In this document: in pieces, positions 1-8,253 of the stretch
Position numbering within the stretch: the first letter of the stretch is position 1
Layout of the letters: each line of letters opens with the position of its first letter
Assembly: GCA_002751075.1 (NCBI GenBank)
Contig: NAOQ01000155.1
Span: forward strand, 38,626 to 51,271
Origin: Ichthyophonus hoferi
Taxonomy: Eukaryota > Opisthokonta > Ichthyosporea > Ichthyophonida > Ichthyophonidae
Direction of reading: 5' to 3'
DNA: 12,646 bases
The notes under the pieces: generated by a model
The model's database searches: none
What the model was told of the DNA's origin: nothing
The model's input: the letters and a program-made list of their open reading frames with translations, nothing else
Program-made: the position numbers and the translations under genes

Positions 1-72
1 TTATTATACATATTATTATACATATTATTATACATACTATTATACATACTATTATACATATTATTATATATG
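1..72. repeat. 12-bp minisatellite, six copies
   Basis: Six consecutive 12-base units of the form [TC]TATTATACATA run without interruption from the first base of the window. Copies 1-3 are identical, copies 4-5 share one T-to-C change, and copy 6 is diverged at its end (TATATATG). The array probably extends upstream of the window. The shared change in neighbouring copies indicates local duplication. Confidence 0.9.
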
Positions 73-827
73 TATTATGTTCTCCAATTATAATATGACG
101 CTTGTAATTCATAAATCAAGCTGTAAGTATAATACTATCATGATTTGATTGTCATTTGGATGAGTGCTGAGAGCAAGTCCGGTTACCTCAATCTAGAAGT
201 ATATGTGATAGTCGTCATAATGACGCACCTATTCTTGTCATTGTCTCGTTAAGATTGTCCTTTTTAGGTTATTATTATTAGTTGCATTCTCAGTACTTTG
301 ATTGGCTATTACATAGATACAAACCAACCAATACTTTACAACGATATTATTTTAAATGAGACTAGTTATGGCATTAGCCAACCAAATATAATATATATCA
401 TGCAGCACGAGGCCATAATAGGAAGATCTCTCATTATACTATTTATTTATATTTTAATAAGATTGATTATTTATTACATTTGCTTCGCTCACACACTATA
501 TTATATTTACTATTTTATTGGTTAAAAGATGAATATTCAGGCAATTACTAATCTATATCCTCAATAACAATTGGATTATTGGTTTTATTGTGAAGAAAGG
601 TTATGACGTGGTTATAATGTAAAAAGTGACCCTAATGGGTAGGGTGACCCGGCCCGCAATAGAAAATAATGTTATTTCGGGGCGCACTCCTATATGCATA
701 TAGATATATTTACAATTTCTGCACTTATATATATATGTTATAGCTTTATCTTTTATACTTTCCAGCACTAACTTCTTAGCCCTGCCATCTATCCTGCTAA
801 CCTGCATACGTCATACATATACTGTCA
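73..827. other. AT-rich stretch without a supported gene
   Basis: No homology is visible here. A 75-codon plus frame (298-525) turns into a hydrophobic, low-complexity run and is not convincing. A more GC-rich island at 625-690, containing GGGTGACCC and CGGCCCGC, could hold an upstream exon of the gene at 966-2438: its plus frame is open and reads VTLMGRVTRPAIENN. A pyrimidine-rich splice-acceptor-like site ends at 765 (ATACTTTCCAG). None of this is enough to call an exon. Confidence 0.4.
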
Positions 828-855
828 TACTATACATACACATATACACATACAA

Positions 856-896
<41 letters not shown>

Positions 897-940
897 CATA
901 CACATACATATACCTATGCATACACCTATACACACATATA
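828..940. repeat. TACATA hexanucleotide microsatellite
   Basis: Roughly 110 bases of imperfect TACATA/TACACA units. The array would sit in the intron just 5' of the first supported exon of the kleisin-like gene. Long open frames on the minus strand across it (Y/M/C/I-rich) are products of the repeat, not genes. Confidence 0.85.
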
Positions 941-965
941 TAGGTATCTGGCATTGGCTTTCTAG

Positions 966-2438
966 TGGTAGTACGAGGCCATGGTGACCTGTGGGTGCAC
1001 AACATAGTACAGCGGAGTGACAATCATCTCGTGGAACAAGATCTTGTGAAGTACCTTGTAGATCAGCTCGGAATGGCTCGATCCGAAATGAACTACCCGC
1101 CAACTCTCTCAGGGGGAGAAGGTGGGCACTGTTATGTTATCTCTGATGTATAATGTGTTGACGTCATCCTTTTATGCTTGTTTTTGTTCGGTTTTTTTCG
1201 GGTATTTTTTTTTCAAGATGTGTCTATGTGATGGTCGTACTATGAGGCTCGTTACTGCTATAACTATTGTTGTTGTTATTATTACTATTACTATTCCTAC
1301 CATTATCATTGATGCTATTATTATTTCTTCTATTATTGCTATTGCCTTTCCTACTCCGATTACTCTCCCATGTCATCTCTTGGAACACTGATATACATAA
1401 CCTATTATATTATATTCATAATATGCATCGGTATATACTATATTGATACACTATACACTGTAACCATTGTAATTACTTATGATGCCTATCCCCACAGAGG
1501 CCTCATCAACCAATCAGAGCAATGCAGGTCACATGACCCACCTCAGGATACCGGACACTAGAACAGGTGCACTATCCACCACTCCAGTAAGTGATTGTTT
1601 GCTTTAAAGTTTAAGTTGGAAAGATATATTGGTGGCTATACATAGCCATATTATTGTATTCTGCGTGTATAGGTTTAAAATTTAGTTGTGACGTTATAAT
1701 AATAGCTATATATAACTATGTTATTATACTCTGCATATACGTAGGTTTATTGGTATTATCATATCATTATGATATGTATTTTGCTTATATATAAAATAGA
1801 ATGAATAGAACCAGGAGAAATACATATATATAGTATATGTTTATGAGAATACAGTCACGCTATTTACACCCGGCTTTGCTCTATATTCCTTTTTATATCT
1901 GTATATCTCCTTTTTATATCTATATATCTCCTTTTTAGGTCCATATATCTTCTTTTTTTATCTATATATATCCCCTTTTTATATCTATATATCTCCTTTT
2001 TATATTTATACACTTGGTCATGTCCTGTTCTTTTCTAATGCCAATCTCTATTTCTATTTGCAGACAGTTAATCTAAACCCTGTGGTGTTAAGTTTGGAGA
2101 AACTGCAGGCACACAACAAGAAGAGAATAATGCATAAAGCCTGCCAGAAAGTAGGGAAATCATATCATGTCACACTATATCATATCTTATCACTATATAA
2201 TATGTGTGCATATCCTACCCTACCCTACGTTATCCCACCTTATACTGCCTATCCTATCCTGTCCTGTCCTATCCTATCTTACTATCTGATCCTATCCTAT
2301 CCTATTTTATTCTATTCTATTCTATCCTATCTTATATCTTACATATGGTGGACGCAGGTATCTACCTTCTTTGAACTAGTGAATGTCAAAGGAACCTGTG
2401 ATGTAATCTGTATGGATATGCCTCTAAATATTATGAAA
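966..2438 (+). CDS. Partial multi-exon gene, possible kleisin (Rad21/Rec8-like) C-terminus
   Basis: Four exons are proposed: 966-1121, 1498-1586, 2064-2150 and 2358-2438. The acceptors are CTTTCTAG, CCCCACAG, TATTTGCAG and GGACGCAG. The donors are GTGGGC, GTAAGT, GTAGGG and GTAGGA. Phases agree at every junction (1, 0, 0). The last two exons read LSLEKLQAHNKKR...KACQK and VSTFFELVNVKGTCDV...MPLNIM. This resembles the kleisin C-terminal winged helix, which has the pattern L..L...R..A...FFELLVL.T.D.[VI]...Q..P...I and binds the SMC1-type ATPase head in cohesin. The conserved Q of that pattern is not obvious and the spacing needs a gap, so homology is tentative. Exons 1-2 encode a less conserved linker rich in S, T, N and G. 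The N-terminal domain would lie upstream of the window. The end is unresolved: a short last exon may follow an acceptor at 2542-2543, or the frame may read through. Confidence 0.42.
1254..1345. repeat. Imperfect trinucleotide (ATT/ACT/GTT) tract
   Basis: An irregular run of triplets such as ATT, ACT and GTT in the presumed intron between exons 966-1121 and 1498-1586. It produces an I/V/T-rich open frame (1122-1391) that is a repeat artefact. A closely similar tract occurs at 3526-3650. Confidence 0.75.
1885..2012. repeat. 21-bp minisatellite, about six copies, intronic
   Basis: The unit begins TCTCCTTTTTATATC and continues TATATA. Copies lie at about 1885-1905, 1906-1926, 1927-1947, 1948-1968, 1971-1991 and 1992-2010. 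Most are exactly 21 bases; a two-base insertion precedes the fifth. The pyrimidine-rich strand faces the acceptor at 2061-2063, so the array supplies long pyrimidine stretches upstream of the proposed exon 2064-2150. Confidence 0.85.
2207..2336. repeat. Pentanucleotide (TATCC-type) array, intronic
   Basis: A degenerate run of five-base units (TATCC, TACCC, TGTCC, TATTC) fills most of the presumed intron 2151-2357. It keeps one plus frame open by chance (2058-2543), which fuses two real-looking exons to repeat-encoded Y/P/S/L sequence. Confidence 0.85.
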
Positions 2439-2538
2439 GTAGGACCCTTTCCCCTCTCTCCCCCCACCTCCTCCCGCCTGTCTTGTTATATATTGTTTGC
2501 TATTCCTTTCTATAATGATATTTTACCATTTTGCATGC

Positions 2539-2719
2539 ACTAGCCAATACATTGTAGTGATTAAACTGATCTTATGTCTGCCAATTCATTTAAATGGTCA
2601 TGAGTTGTTAAAGGTTTAAATGAGTGTTATCATTGGATGTAGTAGAATGTCTCCAATCGCATGAACTGTATTTGTAGCACCCGCCCTTATTCTTTTTGGT
2701 TTTGGTGAAGCTTCCTACA
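2539..2719. other. Short spacer, possible terminal exon and 3' end
   Basis: A possible acceptor (GCATGCACTAG, ending at 2543) is followed in phase by six codons and a stop (CCA ATA CAT TGT AGT GAT TAA). This would give the kleisin-like gene a short last exon. No other evidence supports it and no AATAAA signal is clear. Confidence 0.2.
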
Positions 2720-2953
2720 TCATTCCACGTCATCATCACAAGACCATTGATGTATTATCTTTTTCTTGCACATTATTGAGCTATAGGTAAAGTCATTCCA
2801 CATATATACAGAGTTTATTTTATTATGCTGCTGTGTATTAGTCCATATCTCCTCGAAGTTATAGATTGCCATATCCTCCAATAAACGTCCATTTGAAAAA
2901 TAATTAAATATGATAGGGCTATAGTTACCAATCCAACGCCTTGATTTGTACAT
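2720..2953 (-). CDS. Hypothetical 77-aa reading frame
   Basis: An ATG-to-stop frame of 77 codons, beginning MYKSRRWIGNYSPIIFNYF and ending SCDDDVE. The composition is mixed (K, R, E, D, N, W, Y, C all present) and not a repeat product, unlike most long frames here. It contains about a dozen charged residues in its second half and no membrane segment. It lies tail-to-tail with the kleisin-like gene. A second minus frame overlaps it (2815-3039), so at most one is real, and the true gene may be spliced. I recognise no family. It could be a decayed gene or chance. Confidence 0.22.
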   Translation of the reverse strand: MYKSRRWIGNYSPIIFNYFSNGRLLEDMAIYNFEEIWTNTQQHNKINSVYMWNDFTYSSIMCKKKIIHQWSCDDDVE

Positions 2954-3377
2954 ACGTTACTTTTAATCATTAAGACTTGATATATCACCAATAGATTTGG
3001 ATGATTATATTGTTTAATTTTTACAAATGACAGTAGCACCCTATATACCTAAGTGAATAAGTAATAATTTTAAAGGATATTTTATACCAATAGAATTTAT
3101 GATACTCTGTGTAAAGGTAATTGATAACCTCATATAGGTATTTAAATTTAAAGACATGGAGCTATTAGTATAGATATGTGAAGCCTTTACTATTCCAGTG
3201 ACCCTGTAAGCATATATATGTATATATATACGTGTGTATGTATACTATATTATAGCTTTATTATAGTTAATAATGTCTCTTCTAGGATGATTCCCATCCA
3301 ATCGTATTCTACATTATGAGTATGTGTGTATATATGGATGTATGTATGTATGATAGGTCATTGGCTAAAGGTCACTC
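2954..3377. other. AT-rich stretch with short TA/GTAT repeats
   Basis: Includes short TATA-type runs (3215-3245) and GTAT repeats (about 3333-3352). I see no supported gene. The last part may hold the 5' end or an intron of the following possible gene. Confidence 0.5.
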
Positions 3378-3481
3378 ATGCCGTCACAGCTGGCACATAC
3401 CCTTAACCTATCCCAGAAGAAAACTCTGGTAACAGCCATAGAGAACAACCGAGCGTATACACATCACATCCAGTTACTATG
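3378..3481 (+). CDS. Possible first or internal exon, unknown protein
   Basis: A relatively GC-rich segment, open from an ATG at 3378, reads MPSQLAHTLNLSQKKTLVTA and continues IENNRAYTHHIQLL. This looks like helical, soluble protein (LNLSQKKTLVTAIENNRAY). A donor G|GTAACG follows at 3482. If the exon is internal, an acceptor at 3369-3370 (GGCTAAAG) would serve. A downstream open frame, 3683-3778, reads AKSVEGQRTKHYRRLSSRRG and ends ...VVDDNYL then TGA; it could be the terminal exon, joined across the triplet-repeat intron. Several acceptors near 3680-3690 are possible and the junction is not settled. No family recognised. Confidence 0.25.
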
Positions 3482-3525
3482 GTAACGGTTAATGTTGGTT
3501 GAATGGGGTTAGAGGGTTACTGTTT

Positions 3526-3650
3526 GCTATTATTATTGTTTTTGTTGCTGTTGTTACTATTACTATTACAACTGCTAGTATTATGACTATTACTATTATC
3601 ATGACTACTACTATTATTATTACTCTTATTATTATTCTTACTGTATTTGG
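3526..3650. repeat. Imperfect trinucleotide (ATT/ACT) tract
   Basis: About 125 bases of ATT, ACT, GTT and ATG triplets, the same style as the tract at 1254-1345. It makes open frames on both strands (I/V/T-rich), which I reject as genes. It follows the possible exon 3378-3481 as the other tract follows exon 966-1121. Confidence 0.75.
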
Positions 3651-3682
3651 TACTGATCTTAATATATATTCTATGAGATAGA

Positions 3683-3778
3683 GCAAAGAGTGTAGAAGGA
3701 CAAAGGACAAAGCATTATAGACGATTGTCTAGTAGACGAGGGCAGGATAGCCCTGTGGTAGACGACAACTACCTCTGA
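3683..3778 (+). CDS. Possible terminal exon with basic protein sequence
   Basis: Open frame of 31 codons ending in TGA at 3776-3778, rich in R, K, S and D, with an RRLSSRRG stretch. A pyrimidine-poor acceptor (GAGATAG at 3675-3681) precedes it. An alternative donor (CTGTG|GTAGAC) lies inside it at 3753. The basic composition is unlike the repeat-derived frames around it, but 31 open codons are not significant alone. Confidence 0.18.
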   Translation, partial: AKSVEGQRTKHYRRLSSRRGQDSPVVDDNYL

Positions 3779-4179
3779 CATTGCAGGCTTATAATATAAA
3801 ATATACAACCATCTCCCTATGCACTCACTCACACCCCAACAAATATAGTAATACATAAGGATTAATATGGCGACATACATATGTTCCAATAGTACATATA
3901 TATATATATATTACTATGGGCTCCACTAAAATGAAACATGGATTAAAGAGAGAGAACTATATATGGTAATGATGTAAAGATAATAGAATATATAACTACC
4001 ACTAGAGTACATATTACCTTTTACTTGGTATGGAGCCATTAAACCTGAATTTATTTTTGATTGGTTTGCTATTTTCATCTATAGATTATAGATTGATTAG
4101 CATTGCATTGCTTATCTGATTCCTAATTAACTTTAAATTAGACATACCTGACACACCGCCAATCATCATTCACATACAG
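3779..4179. other. AT-rich stretch, no supported gene
   Basis: Holds a (TA) dinucleotide run at 3896-3911. A 72-codon minus frame (3671-3889) is hydrophobic and overlaps the possible plus exon; I do not support it. Confidence 0.5.
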
Positions 4180-4279
4180 GGACTATCTCTCTAAGACTGA
4201 CAGCAAGCTCCCGTTTATACTATTGTATAGTATAAAGGATGATGTGTATGAGATATTACAGATAGATGAACTGACTTGA
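4180..4279 (+). CDS. Possible terminal exon, unknown protein
   Basis: After an acceptor-like site (CACATACAG) the sequence is open for 32 codons to a TGA: DYLSKTDSKLPFILLYSIKD, then DVYEILQIDELT. The charge pattern and the acidic end look like ordinary soluble protein. The acceptor lacks a strong pyrimidine tract. No family recognised, and no upstream exon in matching phase was identified. Confidence 0.18.
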
Positions 4280-5097
4280 CACGCTACTACCGATAGATAG
4301 ACGTTTTGTTTCATAAATTCATGCATGCTTCTACGCATACATAATTTGTTAGATTTATATTATCTTATAAATGCACATATAGATATCTACTAGGATATAA
4401 TAAGATGGGTCTAGTAGTAGTTTCTTTTTCTCTTCCTTTCTCTTTCCATTTATATAGTGGTTCTCCTACAGTAAATACTATGATTGTTTACCTGTCTATT
4501 CCTATATAAACACACATACACACAACACATACTTTTTCTACTGGGTGATGTTATGCGACTTGTATTATTTTTGCTATATTACTATAATGATGTAAGATGT
4601 AGGCAACCTTGTAACTCTGCCATATGGACCTTGTATTTATTATTAGTACTCTGTTTGCAAACAGCATCAAGATGTACCTACTTTAATTTAATGAAACCTG
4701 AGGAGCGTGTATCACTGTTAGTAAATTAATTAACGGCATAAACAATATGCTCCAGGTTCTACCACGCAGAACAAGATAACTTATATATCAATGACATAAG
4801 AATAATTACCTAAAATATGTGCAATAAAATCAATGTCTCGGAACCCGTCTGAAACCTGTTTATATACATTTAGTATGGTCGAAATAAGATAACTTAAGGG
4901 TAGATCTACATGAATAGGTTACAGTTACCACAAATTAATCTTACCCCATACTAAAATATTATCTATGTAACAGCATTATACAATTATTAATATGGCTTGA
5001 ATATATTTTTTCTAATTATATGTATGCACTTTTAATATAAGTATAGTATATATAAAAGAATATTATAATGAGATAAGTAACGAAGTTTTTCTTATAG
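4280..5097. other. AT-rich stretch, no supported gene
   Basis: A plus frame at 4484-4729 (81 codons) starts in hydrophobic, repeat-like sequence. Only its end (NLMKPEERVSLLVN then stop, after an AAACAG acceptor-like site at 4655-4660) looks protein-like. I see no homology, tRNA or strong repeat in this stretch. Confidence 0.4.
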
Positions 5098-5157
5098 TGT
5101 AAGAATGGGTTTAATGGAGCCATGGCTTGTGGCGCCACTGTAGAAAAATCTGCCTAG
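5098..5157 (+). CDS. Possible short terminal exon containing two palindromes
   Basis: A strong-looking acceptor (GTTTTTCTTATAG) is followed in phase by 19 codons and TAG: CKNGFNGAMACGATVEKSA. The segment is much more GC-rich than its surroundings, but that comes from two perfect 10-bp palindromes (5118-5138), which could be the real feature. The exon and palindrome explanations compete. Confidence 0.15.
   Translation, partial: CKNGFNGAMACGATVEKSA
5118..5138. repeat. Two adjacent perfect 10-bp GC-rich palindromes
   Basis: AGCCATGGCT (5118-5127) and GTGGCGCCAC (5129-5138) are each identical to their own reverse complement and are separated by a single T. Seven of the ten bases of each stem region are G or C or close to it, in a setting that is about 70% A+T. 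They could be paired protein-binding sites, a short double hairpin or part of a coding exon. Confidence 0.8.
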
Positions 5158-5690
5158 AATACTGTATTTTAAAGCTTGTAATATCTTTATTATGATTATG
5201 TTCATAAATGGGATGCTTTTGAAGAAAAATCATTGGAAATTTTATTTTTTACCTCTTAACTTATAAGATATTAGGTGCCATGGTGTGGGCGTATCAATCT
5301 ATATATCTATTTCTATACATGTAATGCACGTATGTATGTATGTATGTATATGTCTATTTTGCTAATAATGTCCATATAATGCATATGGTCAACCTAAACA
5401 AAGCTATGATTAACTAATAAAGCCTTGAATACCTCTCCTACCACACTTAATGACCCAAAACAGAACAAAATCCTGGAACTTTAAAACATATATACTCTAC
5501 GATATTATTCCATCTTTCAACACTATCATACACATACGCCGTTGACATTTGTCAGTAAATAAGTTAAGTAGATGGATAAGTATGCATGTAAATGGATAAG
5601 TAAGTAAATCGAGATAAAGCAAGCCATATAGTAACCAACCAGATACTAAGAGTCACTTTGTTCTATCAATGCATTACTTTTAAAAAACTT
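5158..5690. other. AT-rich stretch with a short TATG repeat
   Basis: A TATG tetranucleotide run lies at 5331-5350. The rest is unstructured AT-rich sequence, with no supported gene. Confidence 0.5.
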
Positions 5691-6350
5691 ATTTTAATAC
5701 TCCCTGATTACCTCTTTTGATGTGGAGAACTAATATAAGGTGTATAAATTATTATATTAATGATTAACTGTGTGAATCAACCAATAAGCACCTTGAATTA
5801 GGACCCCTGGTCTAAATGAGTGGAAATGTAAAATATATGATTGTTGAAGGGTTGCTATGCTTTCAATGGCAGTATACGTAATAATATGGTAATATATATA
5901 TATGTAGGATTATATGTAGTATATGAAGTACTATGGATCAGGGTAGGCCTGTGTAGTACTATAGGGACTTTATGGGCAACCCTTTGCAAACATATGGATT
6001 GTAGACCTAATTTATTTGAGGTAAATGTAAGTAGTTGATCTGCAGACTGTGTCTGCTGTGAACGTGTTAGAGAAACAACAACTGACCGGTTGGCATCAAT
6101 ACCAAACCAATAAAAAATTTATACCATAAAGATAGTAGTTGCCTTTCTTTGACAGCCAGGATGAAGTGTAGACACTGAGCTAGAAACAGTATGAACAACA
6201 TGTAGACAACGATGAAGAAGACACCAATTAGGTTGTAACTTGTAGAAAGAAGCAATACTCAAAACTGGAAGATTGGTTCTGAAAAAGAGTATTAGAACAA
6301 GGAATAGCACTAGGCCTCTTATATTCTAACAGCCAAGGCTACTAACTAAT
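5691..6350 (-). other. Region with several competing possible minus-strand exons
   Basis: On the minus strand two open stretches look partly protein-like. One, at about 6121-6310, is open in two frames. One of these contains a membrane-type segment (NLIGVFFIVVYMLFILFLAQ) after an acceptor-like CTTTCTACAAG. The other contains SIASFYKLQPNWCLLHRC. The second stretch runs from the acceptor-like ACGTTCACAG at about 6059 and begins QTQSADQLLTFTSNKLG. The frames conflict and I cannot choose between them. A perfect 6-bp stem with a TGT loop (GCAGAC-TGT-GTCTGC, 6042-6056) lies in the second stretch. Confidence 0.2.
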
Positions 6351-6704
6351 TATTAATAATATATATTGGTTATACTGAAAATACATATGGTAACCGTGCA
6401 AACATGCCTATGGCTTCGTGTATGAGGTCATGATTGGAATACAATTAGTAGGAATGTATGAACTACATTATCTTTCCTTACCAGAGTATACGTCTAGATT
6501 TAGTTCTCTTTACATTTCATAATACAACCTGATTTTATAAATAATACTGTATATCTATATAATAAACGATACCAGTTCCTAATACAACCACTTATACTAA
6601 TTGGCCTCATTGTGCCTATAATCATTAAGGATATGTAGATATATAGAGAGTGAAGGAGAAGTATATAGAGAGCAAGATAGAATTAGGAATAGCTTAGATA
6701 TTAC

Positions 6705-6810
6705 CTCTCTTTGGCTGCGGCATACAGTCCAGTAGTGATTCTTACGCTCTTTACTCATATTTCTTGACTTTTTGTTACCTGAGTTCCAACCATAATCTGA
6801 CTGATACTCA
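6705..6810 (-). CDS. Possible internal exon, unknown basic protein
   Basis: Between an acceptor-like GATTAG and a donor AAAGAG|GTAATATC the minus strand is open for 35 codons, in the sense EYQSDYGWNSGNKKSRNM, then SKERKNHYWTVCRSQR. The sequence is hydrophilic and basic. It follows in phase from another open segment (6852-6937, minus) through a GT-AG interval of only 41 bases. Together they give about 65 residues. I recognise no domain with confidence; a weak similarity to the region after the polymerase domain of LINE reverse transcriptases (NG..LREV.KYKY..) was considered and not accepted. Confidence 0.22.
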
Positions 6811-6851
6811 CTAATCAATTATAATATTATTTACATTTATATTACATATAC

Positions 6852-6937
6852 TCAGGTCGATCTGATCTTATTGTAGCCCAGTACTTATACTTGGGTACTT
6901 CTCTCAATGTATTACCATTTATTTGAAACCCCTTTGT
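6852..6937 (-). CDS. Possible exon upstream of 6705-6810
   Basis: The minus strand reads TKGFQINGNTLREVPKYKYW, then ATIRSDRP, in one open frame. A possible donor (GA|GTATATG) joins it in phase to the next exon. The plus strand is also open here (RSDLIVAQYLYLGTSLN) after a TACTCAG acceptor-like site, so the strand is uncertain. Confidence 0.2.
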
Positions 6938-6940
6938 TCA

Positions 6941-7180
6941 GTAAAATGTCTCAATTACACTCAATCTATTGTCATACAGATATGTGTGTAAACCAAGTGA
7001 CACTAATGGTTTGCCATTATTTTATTTATAGCTAGATATATAATGTTATACTATATTCAAAGACAGCTAAGTGAACCCCAGGTGATTAGCAAGGTCTGTT
7101 CACTAGATACCTAAAATGATACTTGGTATAACCAAAGAGCTAGCACCCTACAGTATATTATTAAGGTAAATATACTCTAA
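6941..7180. other. AT-rich stretch, no supported gene
   Basis: I see no homology, repeat or strong splice pattern. Confidence 0.5.
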
Positions 7181-7269
7181 CGGCTATGACACAGTGGTAG
7201 GAGTGTTATGATAGGCTTGAGAAAATTATTTCAGATATGGTAAGGAAAAAGAAAAAGAAAAAGAAAAAG
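7181..7269 (+). repeat. Possible tRNA-derived SINE relic with GAAAAA tail
   Basis: The segment CTATGACACAGTGGTAGGAG resembles a tRNA A-box/D-arm (TRGCNNAGTGG). A poor match to a B-box (ATTTCAGATATGG) lies about 40 bases downstream. It is followed by a GAAAAA repeat (7245-7269, four to five units). A tRNA-like head plus an A-rich simple repeat is the layout of tRNA-derived SINEs. The A-box has a mismatch and the B-box is weak, so this could be chance beside a microsatellite. The GAAAAA repeat itself is certain. Confidence 0.25.
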
Positions 7270-8253
7270 GTACTGTATGGTACAGGGAGTATAACTTAAG
7301 CTAGACTGTGCTATATTTATCTTGACACCCCAATTATTAATTAACAGATGGTATGCTCCCCCAGCCTGCATGCCAAGAGGTCGTCTAAGAAACAACGTAG
7401 TGTTGGTCGCGTAAAATGAAAATCACAACTGTTAATACATTACAAAATAACAAAATGTGCTGAAGATGTTTATCGTTGAAAACATAACAGTAACAGTATG
7501 TCTAAAATGAAGACATTCCTAATGAATTATGTGTAAAAATAAGTATACTTGGGTATGCAAGTCTCTTAGAAATACCAATTAAGACTTCGACATATAAGCT
7601 TGCGCGTATACTTCTAAAGATTAATTTACTACTAATTTATATTTTACTCCCATGATAAATATTTACATATGCACAGATTGTTTATGAATAAAAAACCCGA
7701 TGTCATTATAATGACAAGAAAATAAAAAAAAATATGTACCTATTACCATTTGGATACTACAACTAGTAACGTCCCAGCCTCTACCTAATTATTATCTAAA
7801 AGGCAACAACAATCAAATAAAACTGTAAAATTATTAACCTATATTAAGTACACACTGACAGTAGATATATCTTAATAGACGCAGGGGAATAATCAAAGTA
7901 ATTTATTATATTGTTAGAGTACGACTTGAAGTCATACTCGCTTATCTTGGCAAATACTAAAGATGGCATATGAAACTTCTACTTTAAGCTCCTATAATAT
8001 AAATAGTGTATATACATGTTTTTAAAAATACAACCTCTCCTCAGCTATTTCCTCTTATATTCTGAGAGATAGAAACCAATGAAATAAAAAAAACCCAAGT
8101 CGCCTTTACCTATAAAATAAACTATTCTACGCTATATATTTAGACAGACATTTTATATGTCGCCAGTGCGTATTAATCGACAGTAAATAAAAAATTAGGC
8201 GGCTCTTGCAGTACCTGTTTGAGGACTGAAAACTATTATGAAACCTAAAGTGC
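7270..8253. other. AT-rich intergenic region
   Basis: About 980 bases with no supported gene, RNA or long repeat. The right-hand end is the 3' flank of the zinc-finger gene. I see no clear AATAAA there in the minus-strand sense, but the flank is T- and A-rich throughout. Confidence 0.5.

Noticed and set aside
811-1103. Minus-strand open frames across the TACATA repeat and the first exon
   Set aside because: More than half of each frame is repeat-encoded Y/M/C/I. The plus strand over the non-repeat part has splice sites in phase with later exons.
2058-2543. Single 161-codon plus frame
   Set aside because: It runs through a 5-bp repeat array and two splice-like junctions. The protein-like parts are only the two ends, better explained as exons 2064-2150 and 2358-2438.
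3489-3710. I/V/T-rich frames on both strands
   Set aside because: They are produced by the triplet repeat tract, which lacks stops in several frames.
6852-6937. LINE reverse-transcriptase end (NG..LREV.KYKY)
   Set aside because: The key L-G after the aromatic pair is missing and no polymerase motifs are found upstream, so the similarity is too short to call.
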